A program made the position numbers and the translations under genes. Below, one piece after another: positions 11,815 to 25,478 of a stretch of 64,000 nucleotides of DNA; the first letter of the stretch is position 1, and each line of letters begins with the position of its first letter. The stretch is taken from NCBI RefSeq assembly GCF_963678635.1, contig NC_087069.1, positions 52,710,938 to 52,774,937 on the forward strand, read 5' to 3'. The stretch is from Symsagittifera roscoffensis (lineage: Eukaryota; Xenacoelomorpha; Acoela; Convolutidae). Below the pieces are notes generated by a model. It worked only from the letters and a program-made list of their open reading frames with translations. It had not been told where the DNA came from and searched no databases.

Positions 11815-14800
11815 GTAGGCAATAAGAACTCCTTAATCAAATATATTGAAACCAATAGGAGTATCTAGATAATGCTTCTTAGAAAGTATTATCTGTAAGG
11901 AAAAAAATCAAATAAACTGAAATGTCGAAAGCATTTGAAGCATTTTTACACTCCATCTGGAAATTAGTTTGATAACCGTAGGTTTTCAACATATCTATGT
12001 CGCAGATTCGAACTTGTGTCACAAAACATTGTGTTACAAAACACTATAGTGTTGGAAAACACCATGTTAAGTAATAGTAAATGTTGGCCGCTTTAAAAAT
12101 TTGGCTTGATGCTTCTTCCTGTGATTTTGGTTCGTTTTTTTAAAGCTGTGTTTTAATTTATGACACTAATTGCTTCTGTTGATGTTATTTGCTCCAGTGA
12201 TCTCAAACTGGTCCAAATTTGGAGCCTGGCCATCTAGTCTACAATTAGTTTTCCAGCGGACAACTAATTCCAATTAGTTTTGATTCGCGGACATTAGTTA
12301 TGAAACTAATGCTTTTCACTAGCAAAGTAGAATCGTTAAAATTTCTAGATTTATTTTCTACTTTTTAGGGAACATCGGTTGTGGGCATCGGTTTCCCCTT
12401 CGCCCTGATAAAATCTAGAATGTTCCATGAGAACCAACCATTCGCATGCACGCTCTGATAACCATTTTGCCGCGCAAACTCTACAGAGACTCGACACGCC
12501 TCTGATAACCAAAGTGTCGCACACATTTCTCTGAGAAGCACCTGATCGCGCACACTTCTCTGAGAACCAGCTGGTCACACACACTCTACAGATATCCAAT
12601 TGGTTGTAATCGCCTATGAGGATCAACTGGTGGCACAAACTTCTCCGAGAACCAAACTTCTCCTCAGACTCAATTGAGAACCAGTTGATCGCAAGCACTC
12701 GCACATACTCAAGTGAGAACTAACTGGTTGCACACACTTGACTGAGACCCAACTGCGCGCACCTACTTGTGTGAAAACTAACTGGTCGCAAAAAACTTGC
12801 CCAACACCAACTGGTGACACAATGTCGCCTGAGAACCAATTGGTCGCATATATTCGCCTGCGAATGAACTGGTTGCCAATCTCGTCTGGAACCAACTGCT
12901 TGGACATATTTACATGAGAACCAACTGGTCCCATTACTCGCCTGAAAATCAACTGGTCACACACACTCGCCTGAGAACCAACTGGTCGCTTACAATTGGA
13001 TGAGATTCAACTCGCCGCACACACTCGCCTGGAAACACATGGTCACACAGACTCAAGCGAGAACTAATTGGTTGTACACACTAGAATGTGAGACCAGACT
13101 GGACGCACCTACTTTTGTGAGAAACAATTGGCCGCAAAAAAATTGCCCGACATCAACTGGTGGCACAAAGTCGCCTGAGAACCAATTGGTCCCACATAGT
13201 CGCCTGAGAATGATCTGGTCACCAATCTCGCCTGAGAACAAACTAGTGGCACTAGCCTGGAACCCAACTGCTCCTACAAACTCTGCTGGAACCACCTGAA
13301 TACGCAGACTCACCCTAGAATCAACTCGTCGCACACACTCGCCTGGAAATAACATGGTCACACAGACTCAAGTAAGACCAAACTGGACCCACCTAATTTT
13401 GTGAGAACCAACTGGCGCAAAAAGCCTGCCCGACAACAACTGGTGGCACAAAGTCAACTGAGAATCAATTGGTCGCACATATTTGCCTGAGAATGAACTG
13501 GTCGCGAATCTTGTCTGGAACCAACTGGTCACACACAAGCGCCTGAAAACCAACTGGTCCCATATACTCGTCTGAAAATCAACTGGTCACACACACTCGC
13601 CTGGGAACCAACTGGTCGCTTACACTTGGATGAGAACCAACTGGACGCACACTCGACTGAGAATCAACTGTACGCACAGACTCATCTGAGAACCAACTGG
13701 TTGCAAATACTTGCCTGAGAACGAACTGTTCGCACATAGTCGCTTGAGAATCAAATGGTGGCACATATTTGCCTGAGGATCAACTGGTCGCATACCTTCG
13801 TAGGGTAACCACCTGGTCTGACAAACTCACTTGAGAACCAACTGGTCGCGCACTCTCGCCTGAGAATCAACTGGTCGCACATACTCTTAGGGTAACCACC
13901 TGGTCACACACACACTCGAGAACCAACTGGTCGCGCAATCTCGTCTGAGAACCAACTGGTCCCACACACTCACCTGAGAATCAACTTGTCGCACTTCCCT
14001 GCAAACCAACTCGTCCCACACACTCGCTTGATAGCCAACTGGTCGCACTCGCTCGCCTTGAAACCACCTGGTCACACACACTCGCTTGAGAACCAGCTGG
14101 TCCCACACTCTCACCTGAGAACCAGCTGTACGCACAGACTCAACTGAAAACCACCCGGTCGCACACTCGCCTGAGAGCCAACTGTAAGCACAGACTCAAC
14201 TGAGAACCAACTGGTTGCAAACTTTCGCCTGAGAACGAACTGTTTGCACATAGTCGCCTGAGAATCAACTGGTGGCACATATTCCCCTGATAATCAACTG
14301 GTCGCACACACTCTTAGGGTAACCACTGGTCAGACACACTCACTTGAGAACCAACTGGTCGCGCACTCTTGTCTGAGAATCAACTGGTCGCCCACACTCT
14401 TAGGGTATCCACCTGGTCACACACACTCACTTGAGAACCAACTGGTCGCGCAATCTCGCCTGAAAACCAACTGGACCCATATACTCGTCTGAAAGTTAAT
14501 TGGTCACACACACTCGCCTGAGAACCAACTGTACGCACAGACTCAACTGAGAACCAACTGGTTGCAAACACTCGCCTGAGAACGAACTGTTCGCACCTAG
14601 TCGCCTGAGAATCAAATGCTGGCGCATATTTGCCTGAGGATCAACTGGTCGCACACTTTCGTAGGGTAACCAGCTGGTCAGACAAACTCACTTGAGAACC
14701 AACTGTTCGCGCACTCTCGCCTGAGAATCAACTCGTCGTACATACTCTTAGGGTAACCACCTGGTCACACACACACACTCGAGAACCAACTGGTCGCGCA

Positions 14801-15000
14801 ATCTCGTCTGAGAACCAACTGGTCCCACACACTCAGCTGAGAATCAACTTGTCGCATTCTTCTGGAAACTAACTCGTCCCACGCACTCGCTTGAGAACCA
14901 ACTGATCGCACTCGCTCGCCTTGAAACCACCTGGTCACTCAAACTCGCTTGGGAACCAACTGGTCCCACACTCTCACCTGAGAACCAGCTGTAGGCACAG

Positions 15001-17230
15001 ACTCATTTGAAAACCAACTGGTCGCACACTCGCCTTAGAACCAACCGTACGCACAGACTCAACTGAGAAACAGCTTGTTGCAAACAGTCGCCTGAGAACA
15101 AAATCTTTGCACATAGTCGCCTGAGAATCAACTGGTGGCACATATTCGCCTGATAATCAACTGGTCTCCCACACTCTTAGGGTATCCACCTGGTCACACA
15201 CTTGCTTGAGAATCAATTGGTCGCACTCCCCTGGAAACCAGCTGGTCCCACACACTCGCTTGAGAATCAACTGTTCGCACACACTCATAGTGTGACCACC
15301 TGGTCTTAGTGTGACCACCTGGTCACAGACACACTCACTTGAGAACCAGTGGGTCGGGCACTCTCGCCTGATAATCAATTGGTCGCACACATTCTTAGGG
15401 TAACCACCTGGTCACACACACACACACTCACTTGAGAACCAACTGGTCGCGCAATCTCGCCTGCGAACCAACTGGTCGCACAGACTCAACTGAGAATCAA
15501 CTGTTCCCACACACTCGCCTGAGTTAACTTGGCGCACTCCCCTGGGAACCAACTGGTCCCACAAACTCGCTTGAGACTCAACTGGTCGCACACACTCACT
15601 TGAGATTCAACTAGACGCGCACTCTCGCCTGAGAACCAACTGGTCGCACAGAATCAACTGAGAATTAACTGGTCGCACAGACTCATCTGAGATCCAACTG
15701 GTCCCACACACTCGCCTGAGAATCAACTGGTCGCACAAAATTGCCTGAGAACGAACTGTTCGCAGACTCATTTGAAAACCAACTGGTCGCACACTCGCCT
15801 TAGAACCAACCGTACGCACAGACTCAACTGAGAAACAGCTTGTTGCAAACAGTCGCCTGAGAACAAAATGTTTGCACATAGTCGCCTGAGAATCAACTGG
15901 TGGCACATATTCGCCTGATAATCAACTGGTCTCCCACACTCTTAGGGTATCCACCTGGTCACACACTTGCTTGAGAATCAATTGGTCGCACTCCCCTGGA
16001 AACCAGCTGGTCCCACACACTCGCTTGAAAATCAACTGTTCGCACACACTCATAGTGTGACCACCTGGTCTTAGTGTGACCACCTGGTCACAGACGCACT
16101 CACTTGAGAACCAGTGGGTCGGGCACTCTCGCCTGATAATCAATTGGTCGCACACATTCTTAGGGTAACCACCTGGTCACACACACACACTCACTTGAGA
16201 ACCAACTGGTCGCGCAATCTCGCCTGCGAACCAACTGGTCGCACAGACTCAACTGAGAATCAACTGTTCCCACACACTCGCCTGAGTTAACTTGGCGCAC
16301 TCCCCTGGGAACCAACTGGTCCCACAAACTCGCTTGAGACTCAACTGGTCGCACACACTCACTTGAGATTCAACTAGACGCGCACTCTCGCCTGAGAACC
16401 AACTGGTCGCACAGAATCAACTGAGAATTAACTGGTCGCACAGACTCATCTGAGATCCAACTGGTCCCACACACTCGCCTGAGAATCAACTGGTCGCACA
16501 AAATTGCCTGAGAACGAACTGTTCGCACAGACTCATTTGAAATCAACTGGTCGCACACTCGCCTTAGAACCAACCGTACGCACAGACTCAACTGAGAAAC
16601 AGCTTGTTGCAAACAGTCGCCTGAGAACAAAATGTTTGCACATAGTCGCCTGAGAATCAACTGGTGGCACATATTCGCCTGATAATCAACTGGTCTCCCA
16701 CACTCTTAGGGTATCCACCTGGTCACACACTTGCTTGAGAATCAACTGGTCGCACTCCCCTGGAAACCAGCTGGTCCCACACACTCGCTTGAAAATCAAC
16801 TGTTCGCACACACTCATAGTGTGACCACCTGGTCTTAGTGTGACCACCTGGTCACAGACACACTCACTTGAGAACCAGTGGGTCGGGCACTCTCGCCTGA
16901 TAATCAATTGGTCGCACACAATCTTAGGGTAACCACCTGGTCACACACACACACACACACAGGCACTTGAGAACCAACTGGTCGCGCACTCTCGCCTGCG
17001 AACCAACTGGTCGCAAGACTCAACTGAGAATCAACTGTTCCCACACACTCGCCTGAGTTAACTTGGCGCACTCCCCTGGGAACCAACTGGTCCCACAAAC
17101 TCGCTTGAGACTCAACTGGTCGCACACACTCACTTGAGATTCAACTAGACGCACACTCTCGCCTGAGAACCAACTGGTCGCACAGAATCAACTGAGAATC
17201 AACTGGTCGCACAAAATTGCCTGAGAACGA
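15001..17230 (+). repeat. Higher-order repeat in minisatellite, 765-bp period, three copies
   Basis: Blocks starting at 'actcatttga' at 15001, 15766 and about 16531 are near-identical over about 765 bp, with the third ending near 17230. Within them the same ordered series of variant 29-mers recurs, including the segment with two successive 'gtgaccacctggtc' units and the expanding 'cacaca' tract (longest in the third copy near 16940-16960). This shows block duplication on top of the 29-bp array, recent compared with the age of the variants. Confidence 0.85.
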
Positions 17231-18179
17231 ACTGTTCGCGCATATTCTCTTGCGGGTAAACTGGTGGCGCAGATTTGCCTGAGAATCAACTGGTGGCACA
17301 CACTTTTCTGGTAACCACCTGGTCACACACACACTTACTTGAGAACCAACTGGACGCGCACTCTCTCCTGAGAACCAACTGGTCGCACAGACTCAACTGA
17401 GAATCAAGTGGTCTTACTGACTCAACTGAGATCCAACTGGTCCCGCACACTCGCCTGCGAACCAACTGGTCGCACACTAAGTCACCTGAGAACGATCTGT
17501 TCGCGCACATTCTCCTGAGAATCAACAAGTGGCACGTATTCGCTTGAGAATCATTTGGTCGCACATACTCGTCTGGGATATATCTAGTCACTCAAACTAG
17601 CTTGAGAACCAACTGATTGCGCACACATGCCTGAGAACCAACTGTACACACAAACTCAACTGAGAACCACCTGGCCGGAAACACTCGCCTGAGAACGAAT
17701 TGTTCGCACACACACGCCTGAGAACCAACTGTACGTACAGACTCAACTGAGAACCAACTGGTCGCAAACACTCGCTTGAGAACGAACTGTTCGCACATAG
17801 TCGCCTGAGAATCAACTGGTGTCACAGACTCTTCTGAGATCCAACTGGTTTCACACACTCGCCTGCGAACCAACTGGTCGCACACAATCGCCTGAGAATG
17901 AACTGATCGCGCACATTCTCCTGAGAATCAACTGGTGGCACGTGTTTGCTTGAGAGTCAACTGGTCGCACACACTCGTCTGGGAACCATCTGGTCACCCA
18001 CACTCGCTTGAGAACCAACTGGTCGCACACACATGTCTGAGAGTCAAATGTACGCACAGAATCAACTGAGAACCAACTGGTCCCAAAAACTCGCCTGAGA
18101 ACGAACTGTTTGCACACAAATGCCTGAGAACCAACTGTACGCGCACATATGCCTGAGAACTGATTGTACTTACAGACTC

Positions 18180-19230
18180 AACTGAGAACCAACTGGTCTT
18201 AAACAACCGCCTGAGAACAAACTGTTCGCACGCACACGGTTGAGAACCAACTGTACTCACAGACTCAACTGAGAACAAACTGGACGCGCAAATTCGCCTG
18301 ATAACCACCTGGTCGGGTAGAACCAACTGAAGATCAACATGACGCACAGGTTCAACTGAGAACCAACTGGTCGCAAACACTCATCTGCGAATGAACTGTT
18401 CGCAAATACTCGCCTGAGAACAAACTGTTTGCACATAGTTACCTGAGAATCAACTGGTGGCACAGATTCGCCTGAGAATCAACTGGTCGCACACACTCTT
18501 CTGGTAACCACCTGGTCACACACACTCACTTGAGAACCAACTGGTCTTAAACACCCGCCTGAGAACAAACTGTTCGCACGCACACGCCTGAGAACCAACT
18601 GTACTCACAGACTCAACTGAGAACAAACTGGACGCGCAAATTCGCCTGAGAACCAACTGGTCGGGTAGAACCAACTGAAGATCAACATGACGCACAGGTT
18701 CAACTGAGAACCAACTGGTCGCAAACACTCATCTGCGAATGAACTGGTCGCAAATACTCGCCTGAGAACAAACTGTTTGCACATAGTTACCTGAGAATCA
18801 ACTGGTGGCACATATTCGCCTGAGAATCAACTGGTCGCACACACTCTTCTGGTAACCACCCGGTCACACACACTCACTTGAGAACCAACTGGTCTTAAAC
18901 ACCCGCCTGAGAACAAACTGTTCGCACGCACACGCCTGAGAACCAACTGTACTCACAGACTCAACTGAGAACAAACTGGACGCGCAAATTCGCCTGAGAA
19001 CCAACTGTTCGGGTAGAACCAACTGAAAATCAACATGACGCACAGGTTCAACTGAGAACCAACTGGTCGCAAACACTCATCTGCGAATGAACTGGTCGCA
19101 AAAACTCGCCTGAGAACAAACTGTTTGCACATAGTTACCTGAGAATCAACTGGTGGCACAGATTCGCCTGAGAATCAACTGGTCGCACACACTCTTCTGG
19201 TAACCACCTGATCACACACACTCACTTGAG
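18180..19230 (+). repeat. Higher-order repeat in minisatellite, 348-bp period, three copies
   Basis: Three consecutive blocks repeat at exactly 348 bp (12 x 29), visible from matching positions 18257, 18605 and 18953. They share diagnostic variants such as 'ggtcgggtagaaccaact' with 'gatcaacatgacgcacagg'. Differences between copies are a handful of single bases. Confidence 0.85.
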
Positions 19231-19249
19231 AACCAACTGGACGCGCACT

Positions 19250-21000
19250 CTCGCCTGCGAACCAACTGGTCGCACACTAAATCGCCTAAGAACGAACTGT
19301 TCGCGCACATTCTCCTGAGAATCAACAAGTGGCACGTATTTGCTTGAGAATCAACTGGTGGCACACACTCGTCTGGGAACTATCTGGTCACTCAAACTAG
19401 CTTGAGAACGAACTGTACAGACAGACTCAACTGAGAACCAATTGGTCGCAAACACTCGCCTGAGAACGAACTGTTCGCACATAGTCGCCTGAGAATCAAC
19501 TGGTGGCACAGACTCTTCTGAGATCCAACTGGTTTCACACACTCGCTTGAGAACCAACTGGTCGCACACAATCGCCTGAGAACGAACTGATCGGGCACAT
19601 TCTCCTGAGAATCAACTGGTGGCACGTGTTTGCTTGAGAGTCAACTGGTCGCACACACTCGTCTGGGAACTATCTGGTCACCCACACTCGCTTGAGAACC
19701 AACTGGTCGCCTACACATGCCTGAGAATCAAATGTACGCACAGACTCAACTGAGAACCAACTGGTCGCAAACACTCACCTGAGAACGAACTGTTTGCACA
19801 CACACGCCTGAGAACCAACTGTACGCACACACATGCCTGAGAACTGACTGTACTTACATACTCAACTGAGAACCAACTGGTCTTAAACACCCGCCTGAGA
19901 ACGAACTGTTCGCACGCACACGCCTGAGAACCAACTGTACACACAGACTCAACTGAGAACCAACCGGTCGCAAACACTCGCCTGAGAACGAACTGTTCGC
20001 GCACATTCTCCTGAGAATCATCAAGTGGCACGTATTCGCTTGAGAATCAACTGGTTGCACACACTCGTCTGAGAACTATCTGGTCACTCAAACTAGCTTG
20101 AGAACGAAGAGTACAGACAGACTCAACTGAGAACCAGTTGGTCGCAAACACTCGCCTGAGAACGAACTGGTCGCAAATAGTCGCCTGAGAATCAACTGGT
20201 GGCACAGAGTCTTCTGAGATCCAGCTGGTTTCACACACTCGCCTGAGAACCAACTGGTCGCACACAATCGCCTGAGAACGAACTGATTGGGCACATTCTC
20301 CTGAGAATCAACTGGTGGCACGTGTTTGCTTGAGAGCCAACTGCTCGCACACACTCGTCTGGGAACTATCTGGTCACCCACACTCGCTTGAGAACCAACT
20401 GGTCGCACACACATGCCTGAGAATCAAATGTACGCACAGACTCAACTGAGAACCAACTGGTCGCAAACACTCACCTGAGAACGAACTGTTTTTACACACA
20501 CGCCTGAGAACCAACTGTACGCACACACATGCCTGAGAACTGACTGTACTTACATACTCAACTGAGAACCAACTGGTCTTAAACACCCGCCTGAGAACCA
20601 ACTGTACGCACAGACTCAACTGAGAACCAACCGGTCGCAAACACTCGCCTGAGAACGAACTGTTCGCGCACATTCTCCTGAGAATCAACAAGTGGCACGT
20701 ATTCGCTTGAGAATCAACTGGTTGTACACACTCGTCTGGGAACTATCTGGTCACTCAAACTAGCTTGAGAACGAACTGTACAGACAGACTCAACTGAGAT
20801 CCAATTGGTCGCAAACACTCGCCTGAGAACGAACTGGTCGCACATAATCGCCTGAGAATCAACTGGTGGCACAGACTCTTCTGAGACCCAACTGGTTTCA
20901 CACACTCGCCTGAGAACCAACTGGTCGCACACAATCGCCTGAGAACCAACTGGTCGCACACACATGCTTGAGAACCAAATGTACGCACAGACTCAACTGA
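19250..21000 (+). repeat. Higher-order repeat in minisatellite, about 0.67-0.70-kb period
   Basis: The ordered series beginning near 19350 (with 'ctatctggtcactcaaacta') recurs about 696 bp later near 20047 and about 667 bp after that near 20714. The spacings are 24 and 23 units of 29 bp, so the third block has lost one unit. This supports unequal exchange in register with the 29-bp unit. Confidence 0.75.
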
Positions 21001-22890
21001 GAACCACTTGGTCGCAAACACTCACCTGAGAACGAACTGTTTGCACACACACGCCTGAGAACCAACTGTACGCACACAAATGCCTGAAAACGGACTGTAC
21101 TTACATGCTCAACTGAGAACCAAGTGGTCTTAAACACCCGCCTGAGAACGAACTGTTCGCATGCACACGCGTGAGAAGCAACTGTACGCACAGACTCAAC
21201 TGAGAACAAACAGGTCGCAAACACTCGCCTGAGAACGAACTGTTCGCACGTAGTCGCCTGAGAATCAACTGGTGGCACATATTCGCCTGAGAACCAACTG
21301 GTCGCACACACATGCCTGAGAATCAAATGTACGCACAGACTCAGCTGAGAATCAACTGGTCGCAAACACTCGCCTAAGAACGAACTGTTTGCACACACAC
21401 GCCTGAGAACCAACTGTACACACAGACTCAACTGAGAACCAACTGGTCGCAAACACTCGCCTGAGAACGAACTGTTCGCACACACACGCCTGAGAACCAA
21501 CTGTACACATAGACTCAACTGAGAACCAACTGGTCGCAAACACTCGCCTGAGAACGAACTGTTCGCACACACACGCCTGAGAACCAACTGGTCGTCAACA
21601 CTCGCCTGAGAACGAACTGGTCGCACATAGTCGCCTGAGAATCAACTTGTGGCACATACTCTTCTGAGATCCAACTGGTCGCCCACACTCGCTTGAGAAC
21701 CAACTGGTCGCAAACACTCGCCTGAGAACGAACTGTTTGCACACGCACGCCTGAGAACCAACTGTACGCACACGCATGCCTGAGAACTGACTGTACTTAC
21801 AGACTCAACTGAGACCCAACTGGTCGCAATCACTCGCCTGAGATTGAATTGTTCTCACAAACACGCCTGAGAACCAACTGTACGCACAGACTCAACTGAG
21901 AACCAACTGGTCGCAAACACTCGCCTGAGAACGAAATGTTTGCACGTAGTCGCCTGAGAATCAACGGGTGGCACATATTTGCCTGAGATTCAACTGTTCG
22001 CAGACACTCTTTTGTTAACCACCTGGTCATACACACTCACTTGAGAACCAATTGGACCCACACTCTCACCTGAGAACCAACTGGACGCACAGACTCAACT
22101 GAGAACCAACTGGACGCACAGACTCAACTGGGAACTAACTGGTCGCACAGACTCAACTGAGAACCAACTGGTCGCAAACACTCATCTGAGATTGAACTGA
22201 TCGCAAACACTCGCCTGAGAACAAACTGTTTGCACATAGTCACCTGAGAATCAACTGATCGCAAACACTCTTCTGGTAACCCCCCAGTCACACACACTCA
22301 CTTGAGAGCCAACTGGACGCGCAAACTCGCCTGAGAACCAACTGGTCGCGCAGAATCAACTGAAGATCAACATGAAGCACAGGTTCAACTGAGAACCAAC
22401 AGGTCACACACGCTCAGTTGAGAACCAACGGGTCCCACACTCTCACCTGAGAACAACTGTACGCACAGACTCAACTGAGAACGAAACTGGTGGCAAACAC
22501 TCGTCTGAGAACGAACTCTTCGCGCATAATCTCCTGAGAATCAACTGGTGGCACATACTCGCCTTAGAATCAACTGGTCGCACATACTCTTCTGGTAACC
22601 ACCAGGTCACACGCACTCACTTGAGAACCAACTGGACGCTCACTCTTGCCTGAGAACGACCTGTACGCACATATTCAACTGAGAACCAACTGGTCGCACA
22701 GACTCAAATGAGAACCAACTGGTCGCCCACATTCTGCAGAGACCCAACTGGTTGTACACACGCTCTGCTGAGATCCAACTGGTCGCTTATACTCTTCTGA
22801 GAACCAACTGTTCGCACACACTCTAATCAGATCCAACCGGTCGCGCGCATTCGCTCAGGTCTCAACTGGTAGCATGCACTCCGTCTGATT

Positions 22891-24730
22891 GACCAAAGGT
22901 TTCGCTTCGATTGGTCGAAACTGCTTCGATAGGATTACTGCCTGAAGTTTCGTCAATTTTTGACTTTTTAGAGGAAAACTGATTCAGCGGATTTTTCAAT
23001 TTTCGTTTCAATAATATCTTTTTTTCTAATACTTTTTAACGCCCAATCTTTCTAACTCCCCAGTGTGCCTGCTTATTTCTCTTTGACACTTGTTAGCCAC
23101 CGCAGTGATGTTTCCTTGAAGTATTTCTGGTCAATTATGGAATTAATTATGGTTCGATAGCGTTTCCGGTGCAGTTGGAGCTAAAGTGTGTGGACTTGGG
23201 AAAACGAAACTGTGAAAGTCAACTACTGCGGACTGGAATTCCTAAATGGCTTCTGATTCGTAACTGATCGCGGCAACAACATTTCTGACTGTAAACGATA
23301 TTCAGATCAAAAAAATCTTTCAAAGTCTTGAGATAACATCCAATCTAATCGGGACTAATATTCTCTCATGTTGTCTGATAACGTAGAAGTGTTTGATTGC
23401 AAGCCACATAGGATAGCTCACGCTACCGGCTATTTAATAAAGTAGGCGAGATAGTTCAAAGTTATGCAAATTTTAGACCGAAAAAGGAGCAAAAAGTATC
23501 TTTGGAGGATGATGCACCCATGCCATATCATTTTAACATAAAAAGCGCTCAATAATAAATGGCCTGATGTGGTTTCAAAATTGCGCCAAAGGGCTTTGTT
23601 AATTTTGTGATGTAGCACGATAGCCGCAGGCTCATTACTTTCTATATTTCGTTTATAATTAATGCTGTTCTCGTTTGTTCAATCGGATTCTCAAGTTCCT
23701 ACGTTAACTAAGAAAAGTAGAAGAAATAGTACAAAACATACAATCTTTAACAGGCAAAACTATGTATTTTGTGAATTTTGAGCGGAATCAACAACAAGGA
23801 GATTTCTTTGATCTTGTTAAGTTCTTTCGTTTTCTTTGATTGTACCGAAACATTTTGATCATATTTAAAGAGTTACAGAGTTACAGAGAATTTTTGCGCC
23901 TATGCAGTGCAGATATCTGGCTCTTAAGGGGAAATCCACAGAAAAAAATAGTACAAACCAACCAGAAAATTAAATTGTCTTTTCCAGGATTTCAAAATCC
24001 CGTTTAGATTGCTTGAGAAATCGCAAGTTCGCGAATGATGTCAGTTTAGATATAATCAAGAATTATGGAAAAGTGAAATGTTTTCCACTGCCAAAATATT
24101 GGTTGAGACATTAAAGTTTTTCCGAGAACGCATGAAAAATCAGTTGCCCGCGGAATAGGAGAACTGTCTTCGTGTAAACATAGCAAATCCTCGGGACAAA
24201 TCAATTTTTTTGAAAACATATAGCATTCAACTAGAAAAGCTGCTACAAGACATAATGAAAAAAGGAACGTTGTTACTAAAAACACTTTGGCGACTATGAA
24301 TAGGTACGCAAGTTGCTATCAGTTTACCGAAAATGAAACTGCAGAAAAGGAAAGTGGGGAGGAATATTATAGCAGTTCCCTCGAACGAGGGTTTGGGATC
24401 AAACAGCCAAAAAGTTTAAGAAAACAAAAACAACGAACAACAGCGAATAGAGGACATTAAAATCAGATAATCCAATCGGCCGATAAATGATGAACTAGCT
24501 GAGTGTTCTTCCCGTGTACGCGGAAGCACCTGGCTGCAAAGGACAATTGTCTGCTTTCATAACAAACTACTCATACGTAATCGCTGCATCAGCATTGACC
24601 ATGTAAAGAAGATTTGTAAATATGGCTGGGAAAAACAGAAAAAAAGTACCAATTGTGTAATGAAAAATGTCAAAAGCGTCCGCAAGTTCAAAAGAAAGAA
24701 ATAATCAAAGACTTGTAGAAAGTACTCACT
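22891..24730 (+). other. Intron 2 DNA after the minisatellite, nothing recognised
   Basis: Ordinary AT-rich sequence with no gene, RNA gene or repeat that I can support. Open frames here are short and lack motifs. Confidence 0.4.
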
Positions 24731-24839
24731 GAAAAAATCCCAACCCGAGCACAATTTTTCCGTTAGTTTTGTTACGAATGTCAGAACAAAAACATACACA
24801 ACAGTGCCCAACGATGTAATTGAGAAAAACGCAGTGGAA
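24731..24839. repeat. 110-bp direct duplication, copy 1
   Basis: About 109 bases from 'gaaaaaatcccaacccgag' to 'aacgcagtgg' recur almost unchanged at 26049-26158. On the minus strand both read as a hydrophobic, membrane-like peptide ('VVYVFVLTFVTKLTEK'). Flanks differ completely. It could be a duplicated exon-like piece or a fragment of a dispersed repeat; the sequence does not decide. Confidence 0.75.
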
Positions 24840-25361
24840 GTACTCACTGACTTCAAATATGATACGTTTTTAAGCACGAATAAAAGGTGTTTTTTTTTGT
24901 TCATGAGAACCATTCATTAAAGGTGCTATTTCTTGCGAGGAGAGAAACAAATCAGAATCGGCTGAGGAGCACAAGCTGAAATTTTTAATCAATCAAAGCG
25001 AAACCATGTTCATCATGAAGATTGTTAGTTCTATCGACATAATATTGGAAAATGTCGTGACACATAAATATCTATGAAGATGAAAAGAAACTTGAAGAAT
25101 ATCTGCGAAAAATAGTAGGAATCACTTGCATCAAAATTTATAATTGAAAGCGGATAATGACAAAAAGCATGCGTTCGAAAGGAAACGAAAGATACACATC
25201 TTTAGAGTTATGCGGTTATGCAACACTTGCGGTTATGCAGACACTAGTATGGAAAACGGAGCTCGCAAATCAACACGGCGATGAAACGCCTAGAGCCAGC
25301 CGGTAACTCAGAAAGCGTTGACAGCGGTTTTTCATAATGCATGCCATTTGAAAATGAGAAA

Positions 25362-25363
25362 GT

Positions 25364-25403
<40 letters not shown>

Positions 25404-25478
25404 GAGAGAGAGAAAGAGAGACTGTGTGGAAGCATGTGTGCACGAGTGTGTGTGTGTGTGCGTGCGTGTGTGTGTATG
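25362..25478. repeat. TG/GA compound microsatellite
   Basis: A (TG)n tract at about 25362-25398 is followed by an AG-rich tract to about 25420, then an interrupted TG tract to about 25475 with CG-containing variants ('gtgcgtgcgtgtg'). Minus-strand open frames over it (His/Thr repeats) are products of the repeat. Confidence 0.95.

Larger units (their letters stand above)
12425..22890 (+). repeat. Giant 29-bp minisatellite (about 10.4 kb)
   Basis: The unit is about 29 bp with core 'cgcctgagaaccaactggtc' followed by 'gcacacact'. About 350 copies follow each other with variants such as '...aactgttcgcacatagt', '...aactgtacgcacagactca', and a longer form carrying 'ttagggtaaccacctggtc'. The left edge (12425-12720) and right edge (22700-22890) are the most degenerate, as in arrays homogenised from the middle. 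Almost every unit contains CAACTG (or CACCTG), which fits the E-box pattern CANNTG and, for CAACTG, the Myb core. The reverse complement of the consensus has no stop codon in any frame, which explains the many minus-strand open frames (up to 242 codons) with a 29-residue cycle. I do not call these genes. Confidence 0.97.

Noticed and set aside
20898-21626. 242-codon minus-strand open frame and dozens of similar frames in the minisatellite
   Set aside because: The reverse complement of the 29-bp consensus lacks stops in all three frames, and 29 is not a multiple of three, so long frames with a 29-residue cycle arise automatically. No start context, splice or family support.
12425-22890. CRISPR array
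   Set aside because: Units are contiguous with no unique spacers, in a eukaryotic intron; this is a minisatellite.
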